Shown: positions 35,714 to 48,400 of the stretch, one piece after another | How the letters are laid out: each line of letters opens with the position of its first letter | Position numbering within the stretch: position 1 is the stretch's first letter | DNA from: Acarospora socialis | Taxonomy: Eukaryota; Ascomycota; Lecanoromycetes; Acarosporales; Acarosporaceae | NCBI GenBank assembly: GCA_025617375.2 | Contig: JAMYGW020000012.1 | Coordinates: forward strand, 1 to 64,000 | Reading direction: 5' to 3' | Length of the DNA: 64,000 nt | Translations under genes and position numbers: made by a program | The notes under the pieces: model-generated | Told to the model about the DNA's origin: nothing | Databases searched by the model: none | What the model saw: only the letters and a program-made list of their open reading frames with translations

Positions 35714-37605
35714 CTAGCCTTGCCTGGCCTTCTCCACCCACGCAGCGCTATGTTCTTCTTCACTCGATCCCTTCCCAAAGTCAACGCCCGACACTACGCT
35801 CGCCCGTCGAATTTCTTCCTGGTCGTTCTCAATGTACGTCTGCGGTCTCTTCGGAGAGATTGCATCTTTGTCTTTGAAGACCCAAATGCTATGGTTCTCC
35901 CGGTAAAGCCGATCGATGTCTTCGAGTCTTCGGCCCGCCGTTTCCGGGTAGAAGAATACGAATGAGGCGTTGAAGACGATCCAGATGATGTAGAACTTCC
36001 AGCTCAACGTCTCAATCCCGATGGGTGTGATTTGAACAACCATGTAGTTGAAGGCTAATGAATCTAAGATATATTTCTAGATGTTCGAGAAGCTTGCTTA
36101 CCCCAGTTCGATGCAGTCCCCAAAGCGGCACCCTTGGTTCGCATGTGTAATGAGTTGATCTCGGTAGGGTAAAGCCACGGGACGCCTTGCCATCCGATAC
36201 CGAAGAAAACGTAGTAGAGGAAGAAGAAGGCCACCGAGGCGGCAGCCAGATCATGTTTCGTTGTCCCGGTATTGTCTTCCGAGAATTTGAGTAAGATAGT
36301 GATGCAAGTATAGCAAAAACATTGACCGACGGCCCCGAAGATCATGAGGCGACGACGTCCCCATCGTTCGACATTCGGAATGGCGATAAAGCTAAAGAGC
36401 AAATAGCTGACACTGTTACAGGCTGCGAGCAACCGAGCCAGTTTCGACTCTAGTCCCACGGACGCCGTTAATACGGTGGGCAGGTAGTAGCTGGGAGGAT
36501 GTGAATATAATCTCAGCAGAAACTGAACGATATTTAACCTACGATGTGACGTTGATTCCACTGAGCTGCTGCATCGCTTGGGTGCCAGCTCCGAGGATCA
36601 GACGTCGAATGGTCCCGGTGCCCTGACTTCCAGTTTTTCCTCGGAGAAGATCCCACCAACCCACACCACTTTCACGCTCGACCTTGACGGCGTACGCGAT
36701 TTCCTTGTATTCGGTGACGATGGTCGGCGATTGGATGGTGGCGCCATCGCCTTCTAATGCGGCCAGAATCTCGGTCGCTTTCTCGTCCTGACCGTGCGCT
36801 ATAAGCCATCTCGGAGACTCAGGCAACCAAGGTACCGTTGCGAGAAGGATGCTGCCGAAAACCAATTGGAAAGCGATGGGGAACCGCCATGCGACACTAC
36901 CCTTGGTGAAGGAGAAACCGTATGTCATCCAGTTCGCCAAGGAGAAACCAGCAATGTTCAAGATCATCTCCAGAACGACCAATCTGCCTCTCCATGATGG
37001 CTTGGATGTCTCGGATTGCCACACAGGCGCGCTCGCAGCTTGTCCACCTGTCAGCGGAAGCAACAAGAAGGGGACAGAGGACTCTCTGTACTATTCAAGC
37101 CATTTCCCAAACCAGTAATGATTCTATGGGCAAACGATCAGTGTATAACATGGACCCAAGAACGAGGGTGGATACCGTCCGGCAATCATTTGTGCTACGT
37201 TGAATGCGGCCATTTGGATGACGGCGCCAATCATCATGACCACCGTTCCAAGAAGAATTGCGCGCTTCCGGCCAAGTCGCTCGCCCAGAGTGAATCCCGA
37301 GATGGCGCCGAAGAAGCATCCAACATCGTACAAGGAAGTCACCGTGCCCACCATGTTGGTGTCACCCTTCAATTTGAGAGTGTTGAGGAAGTCTTCTGTG
37401 ATGATCACACCGCCTGCCTGGTATCAGTATGATGCTGTGTCATGTTCGTGAAGGCGCCTTGAAAGGACTCGGTCCATGCCCTACCGAACACTCCCTGATC
37501 ATAACCAAACAAGGCCATTGCTGTCGTGCAGCTCACCGTCACCCAGAAAGTGAGCCATCCTCCTGTAAAGCCGCCGTAACGCTTCATCCTGTCAGATCGT
37601 CCCAC
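35714..37605 (-). CDS. MFS sugar transporter
   Basis: This is a 541-residue sugar porter of the major facilitator superfamily. Exons are 37605-37485, 37413-37176, 37123-37092 (only 32 bp), 37047-36543, 36490-36102 and 36054-35714, all in phase. Family marks are FGYDQGVFGGVIITEDF in helix 1, ERLGRKRA in the loop after helix 2, PWLPESPRWLIAHGQDEKA before the central loop, QQLSGINVTSYYLPTV in helix 7, NVERWGRRRLMIFG, GWQGVPWLYPTEINSLHMR and FVFFYPETAGRRLEDIDRLY. It imports hexoses, disaccharides or similar across the plasma membrane; the sugar is unknown. An alternative start is the Met at residue 7. Confidence 0.9.
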
Positions 37606-40289
37606 TGACAGAATTTGAGTGGTATAATCTTGACAGGCACAAGCTGGTCAAGGGGGTAGGTGGGTGAATAACACCCCCGATCTTAGAAGGGCTGTGGGAC
37701 TGAGCGAATCTTATGGGAGGTGAAGCGGCTGGGAGCCGGTCCAGAGAGTAACCAAATGGAGCGGACATACTCCGTACATGGCAAATCTACACGATGCCGA
37801 TGCCCCATCTGCGGGTGAATCGACAATCTACCAATGAATTCTTGTGCGAGTATAAGGCGGGGTACGGAGTGTGGTTGAGGGCGGGATCGCACTCATAAGG
37901 TAGCCCAGCCACATGCCCTATCAGGGTCTTTAGGAATGTTGAGCGATATAGTGCAATTGATCTGATAGCTCGTGGCGGCACGGGAACGTTTCAAGTGTGG
38001 AGAAGTGGTTCAGAGGGTACCCAGTCTAGTTCTGACATCTGGCATGTGATCCGGCCCGCACCTCAAATTATCTACAGTATCTTAGGTAGTTGTTGTTCGC
38101 TGGGCGTACTCATATTCTACATCCGAACAGGGATGGGATCTGCTCAATCCTTCCAGACAACTAGTAACTATCTACCCTACGAGTCCGGGATTGAATCGTC
38201 GAAAGTGCGAATGTGTTGAACCCATCTCTGCAACAGTGTCGTTGCTTTGAGTGTAGGGCGGGAGCCCAAGCTTCTTGCCGCATGATATAACTTACACCTT
38301 CTCCGTCTTCCAACAGATTTCTTCCTATATCATCGAAGTGTTCCGTTTCCTTCCGACCTGCAGCTTTTTGCGCCAGTTCTGCGGTCCTTCTTCACTATGG
38401 CCCACCAATGGGGCCCCCAAGAAAGCTGCAAGCAATCCAAAGCTCAGCGCGCTCACTTTGCGCTTACGAGGTACTAAAGCAACTCACTTCAGATGCTCAA
38501 AGGCAACTCTAGCTCTGATGCAATAGTTGGAAGCAGTTGTAACATTAGAACAAATGAAGGCTTACGCTGCGGAAATCTGTGGGTCAGACTCTCTCAGATT
38601 CTCATGATGATGTTGAAATGTGATTCTCATGAAAATAGAACTTGACCTGTATACTCCATTAGTTTTCACAATCGTGTCTTCATTTATTCCTGAGCACAAC
38701 CGGCTGAATTTCAGTATACTTTCTTGCTTTTGTCTTCGTCAGCAACACTTTCAACACTTTATATTTGATTGATTCTTTAAAAACATCTATGCTCTGAACG
38801 CTCATCCTTCACTGCAATTGATTGGTTCACCTAGGAAGGCCACATCAGATAGACCTATCTTCGGTGCAGCGGTCCAGACCTGAACTGGATGGAAGACTTC
38901 TCAGTAACAGGCACTTCAGTATACCGCAGCTTCAGTGTGCAACCACCAAACATGCGTTGAACGCCGGCTTCAAATAATAACTACCGCTATATGCTCTACG
39001 AAGAGGTGCGGCCACTGTTAGTTAATAGTCGGTAAACAATCGCCAGAACTGTGTGCTGTTAATGCATTGTACATATACTATTACCGTGGCACATCGAACT
39101 ATGTCATGGGACATGGCGATCCGGCCTTTGACGATCCACCAAGAGAAGCGCATTGGTGTACCTGAGCGGACCTTCTGAGGGCGGTCCAACTCGCCTAATG
39201 GGCCGCATGAGCGTTACTAGGTCCCTAAGCACCAAACGCAATTGCAGAGCGTTAAAGGCGCTGATCGGCCAACATCCTCTTGTTTGAACTCTGGGGAAAA
39301 CACTCAAAGTGCCCAAAAATAGTATCGTGCCAAGTATGGTTTTGCACGCCCAAAGCTCACGACTCCGCCCTGTGGGCAAGATATTCAACAAACTTAACAA
39401 GAGAAGTCCGTTGGAGACAGCAAGAGCATCGTCATCTAATAACCCAATATTGAAACGAGTATTTCCAGAGGAGCAACGCGGAAGAGACTTGTTGTCCGTT
39501 GGCTGGTCTTTCGACGAGATCTTGTACACCGCGACAAACTTAGCCTCTGAGGAATGAGCTAGGCTTGCTGCGATTCTATGTGAGAACCAAGCGACACAAC
39601 AACAGGAGATGTCTGACAACAGGCCTGCGGAGACATGGTGTTTGTGTTGGGCGGGGAGGTCACACCGGTCTTACTTGGCAACTCTTCTACCATCCAACCT
39701 TCCCAATCTCCTTTTCAATGCAAGGCAAGATCTTACTCCTCTCCGACGGATGCAGCGGTAGCACACCGTCCTCAAACAAACCCATTAGTCCTACTGCGGC
39801 TTGAGGGGAGTCATAAGTAGGACCCGTGCAATTCATGATTTGGGGGATGGTCTGCGATTTCTGGTCGATGTCCTACACCTGGTACGGGGACAGCAGATCT
39901 TCAAAAGCCCGTCGTGCATGTTTCTAAGACCTGCCTGACCACGAGATCAGATTCTAAGCGACTAGATAATGTTCAAGGTGTGCGCGCCATGTAGTGTGAC
40001 GATAACACTACTTCGTGAAGACATGAAAGATGCAGAGCTTGCTCCGATCTGTTGAACAACTGTTATTCAAGACTGATCGTTGACCCCACTTTCTGCAGCA
40101 TGTATGTTCTCCTTCTTGCATCCCCCGCTCGTTGAGGAGATCATCAGTGAGGACGTAAGCGTGCTGATTGAAATATCTAGACCACTATTACCATCTATAT
40201 AACGACGCCGTGTTCCCTCGATTTGCGTCCTTCCTCCCCATCTTTCTTTAATTCAAAATCCATCGGCATTCACAGAGAAGCTAACAAAC
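37606..40289. other. 2.7 kb intergenic, no gene supported
   Basis: I find no frame with family marks on either strand. A minus-strand frame of 171 codons at 39104-39619 lacks any recognisable feature. Positions about 38580-38830 are more AT-rich than their surroundings and could be an old repeat, but no terminal structure is visible. The last 100 bp carry the promoter of the defensin-like gene. Confidence 0.5.
40196..40202 (+). promoter_or_regulatory. TATA box of the defensin-like gene
   Basis: TATATAA lies about 90 bp before the start codon, followed by a CT-rich stretch (TCCTTCCTCCCCATCTTTC) typical of fungal transcription starts. A consensus TATA box is more usual in inducible than in housekeeping genes. 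Confidence 0.6.
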
Positions 40290-40965
40290 ATGTTTGGTCA
40301 CACCAACATCATCACGTACACTTTGCTCACCTTGGTCACCCTGGGCGCTGCTGTTCCGAGTCCAGGTACATCAATGCTTCTCTTACCCATGTGGCACGCG
40401 TTATTGGCCCATCATAAACCCAGGTCTGGAGAAACGAGACACCGTAGTCGTGATCAAGGAAGGTCTGACTACCACTACGGAGCACTCTACAGGTAGGCCA
40501 ATCCACAACGAGCGATGCAGACTTATTCCTTTTCCTGCCAATGCTTATTCCAATTGCCTTATCAGCAGGCGGATGCACGGACTCGGCGTGCAATGAGGCC
40601 TGTTACCAACGCGGTGGCTACACCGGAGGATCCTGCGATGATGGAGGGGAATGCAAGTGCGACACGTCAGAGTCGTTCAGGGCGTTCGACCAACATGCGA
40701 TGAAAAGTATATCTATCCAGATGCACCCTACCTATTAGGCTATACTGACATTAGATCCGATGCATACAGCCTATAGGTGCACTAGGTATAGCGAGTAAGT
40801 CCTCCATTATTGTTTGCCCACTCGTCCAGGGAGTCTCGAAAGTGTTGACCTAACCTATGTAGTTGCCCTACATGCTTTTTCTACCAGCGCTGTTGCATAT
40901 GGGACACACCGACGCAAGGGACTTGCGAATGTAGCACGAGCGGCCGTGAGAAACTGTGCCAATAG
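40290..40965 (+). CDS. Secreted plectasin-like defensin with a second Cys-rich module
   Basis: Five exons are proposed: 40290-40365, 40424-40492, 40566-40706, 40770-40794 and 40863-40965, giving 137 residues. A signal peptide (MFGHTNIITYTLLTLVTLGA) and a short propeptide with LEKR near residues 27-30, a likely dibasic cleavage site, precede the first module. That module has six Cys at about 52, 57, 61, 72, 78 and 80: CxxxC, GGYTGGSC and ECKC match the CS-alpha-beta pattern of plectasin, whose core reads GYKGGYC and CKC. The second module (about 99-136) has eight Cys with CPTCFFYQRCC and CEC. Exon 4 could start at 40755 instead, adding five residues in frame. Fungal defensins bind bacterial lipid II or membranes; the activity here is inferred. 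Confidence 0.75.
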
Positions 40966-42420
40966 GTGAGCGCAGCAGCTATTGGCTCTTCATTGGAGAT
41001 CAAATCATTGAAGAGGAAGGGGTCAAAGCGAGAAGATCTGGTCGCGAGAAAGTAGGGCTTAGTTGATGTAAGCGAAGGTTGTTTGGTGCAATATGCGCTT
41101 AGGATAGCATATGAACACTCTTTACAGAATGAATAATTTGCTCTATCAGGAAAAAGTATGCGATCTACTCGTAGCTCCTACAGTCCGTGGAGTCTACCCG
41201 GTCGCAATGCTTTTATTATCACCCTCTTTGAGCTTCATCCCTTATGCAACGACAAGGTGGGTATACCATAAACCTAACCGCCTATTCCCTAGACTTAGAC
41301 TAGTGCATCTCTATGAGTTAGAATTGTCCCAGCAATGATGTAGTAGATCAACCTGATCAAACGGGCTTAGTTGGAGTTTGATGAGCGTAATGGTATCCTT
41401 TCCATACACTAATAGACCAATGAGCTAGACATCCAGTACAGAGTGTGTGACTTGTCTTGTCATTGATTTGACGCGCAGAATCGCATACAGAGAGCTTCTC
41501 CAAGTCTTAGCCAATTCAATTGAAACTGTTCTCAGCGTTACGATAAAGGCATCGAGTAAAGGAAATGCTGTGGTGGTTAGTCCTACTACTGAATATGGCT
41601 TGGCTTCGGAGTGCGTAGTCGGGGTGGAACACAAGGTGTTGACAGTACTTTGTGATGCGATTAGTAGAGTGCATGTTTTGTACTATGTGTCGATGTGCAC
41701 AGGATCTGAGTCTATGATCCTACTCGGTGATGCTCGAAAAGGAGGTGGACTGCTAGTACTAATGCGGCAATTTTCGCGGTGTACCATAAGGTAGTACAGT
41801 AGGCGAGACTGCCCTTTGGAAGCATCACCGAGTACCGTGAAACGATTCGATGGATAATTATCTGCCAGGCGAGCAACTTTCTATATATTACGCCGGAAAG
41901 CTGCAGATGGAGTTGTGTACACAGGGTGTCAACTGTTATGACGACTCTCCGGCCTTCGAAAAGAGATTGGGAAGAATAGCCATCATGCTCTGATGAACCA
42001 ACGCAAGGCTTCAATGTCCATGGTAGTGTTTACGAATATTAATATTGATAATTCAGCCTTCTACTGGCAACGGTTAACGAGGGCTTCAACAAGAACTGTT
42101 GTGAATGGTTGATCCACTCCCGTCACCTGCATAAGCTAGGCATGGCTCTGGATTTTGTGCGGCTTGTCTAGCGAGTGTATGCTCCTTGCGGCTGAACATG
42201 CTGGTTCAAGGGTCTCAGCCTGATGATCAACAGAAAAGGAGGGGTGTCCTTCCCTCCCTCGTTTCACGCTTTCGCATCGATAGCCTTGAAAGTGTCCGTA
42301 TTTCTCTTCCCAATTTCGCGGGCCTAATAGCTTGTTTGAGCCTTCGGATTCCCAAGATTCTGAAGTACTACCATGTTCTATTCCCGAAAGTCCAGCACGT
42401 CTGTTCCTAACCTGCACAAG
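40966..42420. other. Intergenic, no gene supported
   Basis: The gap separates the defensin-like gene from the NLR. Frames of up to 115 codons have no recognisable feature. A 14 bp inverted repeat (TACTCGGTGATGCT at 41721-41734 and its complement at 41821-41834) is the only structure seen. The NLR promoter should be at its right end. Confidence 0.5.
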
Positions 42421-45400
42421 ATGGGCATGACAGTGTTATATCCTACAGTTAAGCACGCTATTAACGAGCAGTCCCTAGAGGTTGAGTAAGTGTCCATCAT
42501 TGCTCAGTTCCAATTCGTGTTCCAAAGGACCTGTTGGAGGTATGGGCAGGTAGGATCTGGAAGAAGTTATCAATGATACCTACAGCTGGGATGCATCTAC
42601 CGCCGAGCGTCTTCTAGGTCGTGTCCCTAGTGTGGAGGATGGGTTTCTGTCTCTAACTCTGACCTTACGAGAAGGGTACTGACACCAAAATTCACTTGTA
42701 GCATTGTTGCAGTACACGGCGTTGGCGGGCATCCGCTGGGTACCTGGTCATGGAACGCAAACGCCAATAGCTCAAAATCAGACCCAAAAGCGGCGTCCAA
42801 AGTGGTTACCACCAAAGTCAAAGATTCGGAGAAAACACTATGGTTGCAGGACTTCCTGCCACTCGACTTCCCAACGGCTAGAGTTATGACTTTTGGATAT
42901 GACGCGGAAACGTTGCCCAAAGAATCGACTCCCATCACTGACCACGCAAAAGCTTTGCTATCAAGCTTGATGGGTATGAGAAGCCGGGCTTTTGTATGTG
43001 AATAAGATCCTTACAGCTTTTCAGCGGCTCTGATTCGGCTTGTCTCAGGAGCAGCAGCGACCAATCATATTCTTAGCTCATTCGTTGGGAGGATTGGTTG
43101 TAAAGCAGGTAAGAAGCTTTGGCGGAAAGCACTGTTTTACTCGGTCGGGAAGACGTTGACTTCTTTAGGCTCTTGTCTACGCCCACAATGATGGCCAATT
43201 TCGCGCCCTCGAGCAGTCCACGATCGGAGTCTTGTTCTTTGGGACTCCGCATAGAGGCAGTGAGCGGACCACGTATAGAGATCTTCTCGGGAAACACGCA
43301 AGCATGACGATAAAACCCAACACCTCTCTCATAAAGGTGCTACAGAGAGATAGTGATACTCTAGCGAGATTGAGCCTGGAGTCGAGACATCAACTTTCAA
43401 AATACAAAGTGGTCAGCCTATATGAGACTCACGGGACTGCCCTTGGCCTGTTCTCGTTTTTGGTAAGCTGTGCAAGGAGACGAGTCAATCGATCTACTAA
43501 TTTGAAATAGATTCCCGATAAACACTCGGCGGTCCTGGACGCGCCTTGGGAGTCTCAAATAGCCGTGGATGCAAATCATAAAAATATGTGCAAGTTCTCA
43601 TCCCGTGAAGACCTCACATATCAGCGCTGCCGTATAAGCATCAAAGAGATCCTTAAAGATCGAGCCGAGCCCAGAAGAGAAGCTTGTGAGTACTACTACC
43701 GGAGATCATATCCCCTTATTGACACCAAGCACTAGCCTCAGGCGAAGGCCAAAACCAACATTACATGATCCCTCACGATGTGACACGGAACTACATTGGC
43801 CGAGAAGATATCGGAAGGATGCTTGCGGAAAAATTTCTGCCTTCACAGACCACAAATGAATCCAACAAATGTTGTGTATTGGTTGGGCACGGGGGTATAG
43901 GAAAAACACAGATCTGCCTTAAATTTGCCCAAGATTACCGCGAGATGTAAGCTATTGACTGAAACCTGCTTCCTATAAGCCAGTAGTGACGGTGTGATAT
44001 ACTGATTCTTGTAGGTTCTGGGGTATCTTCTGGATAAAGGCTTCCACGGAAGCAAGGATTCAACAGTCATTCCTTGACATTGCACGAGAACTGGGTCTTG
44101 AAGAAGATGTACCTTCAGTTACAAGACACCTGTCTGAGACGACCCAGAGTTGGCTCTTAATCCTTGACGATGCCGATGATCCTTCCATAAGCTTGTCAAA
44201 GTACTTTCCCACAGGCGGCAAAGGGTCAATTCTCATCACTAGTCGGAACATCCAAATCAAAGTACATGCCACAGTCGGCTCAATTGAGATCCGCCCTCTG
44301 GAACAAGAAGATGTCATGAAGCTCTTGCTCAGAGCTGCAGGAGACGCTGTCGACTCTGATGCTGCGGCCCACGAGAGTGCAAAGTCGATTATCGAACATC
44401 TCGGCGGTCTGCCTCTCGCTATACACCAAGCCGGTGCATATATAAGACAGAGACACTGTACCATGGAAGGATACGTGGAGACGGTCCACAGACACCGAGA
44501 ACTTCTACAGCGTGCTCACAATGACAAAGGGACCAGCTACCATGGTCCCATTGAAGACAACGCGAACACCGTCAAGGCTACATTGGAGTTGAGTTTCCGA
44601 AGCATAGAGAGAATAGGTACGGAAGTCTCCCATGACGCTCTTGACCTTCTATATTTTCTCAGCTTCGTCTCTTGTGATATCAACGCCGAGGAGCTCCTCG
44701 AAAGAGCTTGGAATAATGAGATCAAACACAAACAATCTTTCAAGAATCGAAACTATCAGCTCCGTGTACTCACCAACCCAACAAATATCAAATGGCAGCC
44801 TTCTAGATTACGAAAAGCTCTGGAGGTACTCGCATCATACTCTCTCGTAAATATGAAGCAAGACGGCAACACTGTCTCGAGTCACCCTTTGGTTCAGAGA
44901 GCTGCGCATGATCATCTTAGCAAAGATGAATTGTCGAGGTACTCGAATGTGACTGCTTCGACACTGGCCTCTGCTGCGGGCACGAATTTCGAAACTGAAG
45001 AATTTGGCTTTCGAGAGGCACTGCTGTCTCATCTCAGCTTCTTTCTGCGCCTCCATAATGATGATTTCGCCAGCGACATTGACCCTTTGAACTGGGCTGC
45101 GTCTCTAAGCTCCTTCGCTACAGCGTATTCAGATAGTGGACAGTATGAAAGGGCACTGGAATTGGAAACAAGGGCCTCGAAAGTGAGAGAAAGAGTCCTC
45201 GGGAAGGAACATCCGGATACTTTGCGAACGAGGAGCCGCATTGGTCGCTGCTTACATGATCTTCAACGTCCATCTGAAGCGGCTGCAGTGAACGAAGCGG
45301 TACTGCAATCGCGGCAGGCGATACTCGGGGACGACCACTTCGAGACGCTGGAATCGCTAGAGTGTCTTGCAAGAAGCTATTATATGCTTAGCGAACACCA

Positions 45401-48400
45401 AAAAGCGTCATCTCTTATGGAAAGGGCATTAGAGCTGAGGCTGAGACTGTTAGGCGCAGAGCACCCTGGGACTATCACGGACATGAGCCATCTCGCTGCG
45501 TACTATCATGGACTCGGGCGTTACTTGGAAGCAGTAGAGCTAGAGGAGACGGTATTGCAGCTAAGGCTACGTGTTCTTGGGCAGGAACACTCAGACACCC
45601 TGATTTCGATGAACAACCTTGCAGTCACATATGGGGAGCTTAGTCGAGAGCAGGAAGCCGCAGAATTGCACAAGAGGGTTCTTGAACTCAGTCGGAGGAC
45701 TCTTGGAGATGGGCATCCTGGCTCCTTAACATCAATGCACAATCTTGCGGCCATTTACAGCAAGCTTGGACAGCACGCTAAAGCAGTGGATCTAGAAGTG
45801 CAGGTCCTAGACTTGAGGAGAAAACAACTCGGCAAAACGCATCCGGATACACGGCAAGCAATGGCCAACCTTGCTACTGCCTATGAGGCCATCAGTCAAC
45901 ATGGAGAGTGCTTGAAGTTGAGGCAGGAACTGATGCAACAAAGTGAAGCCGTATTTGGTCCTCATCATCCGGCTACTTTGACGCTAATGGCCGACCTCGC
46001 TACATCCAACGAGAATACCGGTCAATATGAACATGCTATAGAGCTGAGAGAGAAGTTGCTGCAGCTGACGGAGACCCAATTTGGTCGTGATCATCACGCT
46101 GCTTTGAAGGCAATGGCTGATCTTGCAACCTCTTATGAAATTACAGGCTCGCAACAGAAGGCTGCAGAGCTGAGAGAGTCTTTGCAACAAGCCAAGAAGA
46201 GCATATGGGGGGATGAGCAAGCAGACCTATCAACAGCCACAAGGAACGTACCAGTCAGCTCACCTACTGTTTCTGACACAGAGAATGATTCCTCAGACGA
46301 TGACTCGACTTATTCTGAGGAGTCCACATTCTCACAAGCCTCCTCTAATACGTCTTCCGGTTCTGACCGAGCCAACGCAATTGACCATCTTGCGGTGACT
46401 TTTGAGAATGATCTAGAGCTTCTCTTTGCTTATGAAGATTTGATGCTGATCATGAGCAGGCGGAAATTCATTCATGGTCACATGCGGTTACTAAAAACCT
46501 ACTTTGCAGATTTGCAGCCCACGACTGCCGAGCAGCGTCAGGCTGTCAGCTTCCTTAGTAGAAGGCGACAACGAAGATTGGTAGCGGAGGAGATTTGTAA
46601 CAGAACCTCAACTAATCGCACGCTTGTGCAAGCAGCAAAAGAGACATCGGATGATCGTTTAACATTCAATCGCCTGCAACTACCTGACATCCAAGGTGGG
46701 CAAACCACGATTCCCTTGACCGAGGAGGTCGAAAGAGATGAATTTGCCCACCGAGATCAGTCCAGCGACGAAAGTGAGGAGAGTGATGAAGAGTTTTTAA
46801 GAGAACCTGATGAAATCAGAGCGTCAGAAGCTGATGGCTTGATGAATTTACTCACCAAAGATGTATCCTATTCGCAATATAAACACGGTCTCCAAGACTT
46901 CGCCCATCGTCAATGTTCTCCAGGCATACTTCGTTCCGTGGTGAGAACGGGCAATGTGGAAGCTGCACGCGGAGTCATCGAGAGGCATTTTGATGCTGTG
47001 GCAGCGAAGGAGTTTGAATGGCTTTGGGAGTTGAAAAGCCTTGGGCACAGCAACCACGACATTGCGGAGCTCCTCTTGGATGACATGAACGAGTCACCAT
47101 GGATCTTCCTCAACCAACCGGCACCACAAGAGGTTTCTATTCGCCCAGACTTCCATGCATCGAGTTGTGTTCACCAAGGGGGAAAGAAACACAGTTTAGG
47201 TCCAAGATTGGTCATGGCAGACATTGAAAACACCGAGGATTTGAAGAAGCTCATTGCCGAACATTGTGGGCTTGCGGGAGTAGTTCCAAAGTCTCGCGAT
47301 ACCAAAGCTTGGACTGGTCTCGTCACGTTCTCGGGTGAAAGACAGTCCACTGCCTCAATCACCTACGATATGCCTGGCTCGCTTCACGGACTGGTCTCAC
47401 GCGTACGTGAGGCACTCCAACGGTTCTGCGGGGCAGTAACATATCTTCAAAGGAAGGGCCTGTGCTGTACTTCTTTCACTGTGTTGCGATACACTTCTAC
47501 GAACGGCTATATGGCAATCGAACTATGCCCAGTGAGCTTTCGGCTCGCCTCCGACCTCTTCGTGGTACTTCAGTTACTTGAGAACAATTGGGACAGTCCA
47601 GGTCTGATTTCAAGATGCTTACCTAGACTCAATGAGCTTGCCAATGAGGTCATTTATACGATCTGCGATACTAATATATCTGATAACAAGGACGACTTAG
47701 ACTTCCAGAGCTGTCTCAATAATGTATCGTTGGCAGTCCAGATTTTGACGTTGGGACTCTATTTGTATAGTCAGGCTCATACTGGGACCGTGCATCCCTT
47801 CTTTCTCATGAATCCACTTTCACAGATCCACCTTTTCGGTACTCAATCTCCGCTGCATCAATCAGCCAAAGCACGAATCCGGATATCGCTAGCCCAGTTT
47901 ACATGCATGGCTGAGGTGACTGGCGATCTAGTCACCGTATTCGGTTCACACCACTCCTCGGAAGCCCAGAGCGTCGAGCAAGCCTATGACCTGCTAGCTT
48001 CTCCGGAAGATCTTGCACAGACTTGGGACGTCTGGCGACTAGTCATGGATACCGCCATGCCGTATGGGGAAGACATCTATGCGATTGAAGTAGGGGAAGG
48101 CTTTATCAGCTCCGTTGGAGAATCCCACGAGTCGGGGGAGCTTGGCAAGGCCATTCCCAAACTTCATTGGAGCAGGGGAGCACAAGCTATGGAGTTCAAA
48201 ACGCCTTTCAGTCTGCGTTTGAAAGCGTTGATTGGCACTACGACGGTCAACATTCATTGTCCAGTAGATGAGCATCAGAGCTGGCTAGGTGCGAATGTTG
48301 GAATGAACACTCTAGGCGCGGAAGAGTCCTACTGGGAACGTAGCGAGGCACAGGCAGGACTTCAAGTCGGCCAGTATGTGGTCGCCCAGTTCAATGTGAC

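Noticed and set aside
39104-39619. 171-codon minus-strand frame
   Set aside because: No family mark or natural domain pattern; probably chance in a gene-poor gap.
42540-42690. Possible extra exon (DLEEVINDTYSWD-like frame) inside the first NLR intron
   Set aside because: No splice sites join it in phase, whereas a direct join of 42485 to 42702 restores the usual VDIVAVHGVGGHP start of the hydrolase.
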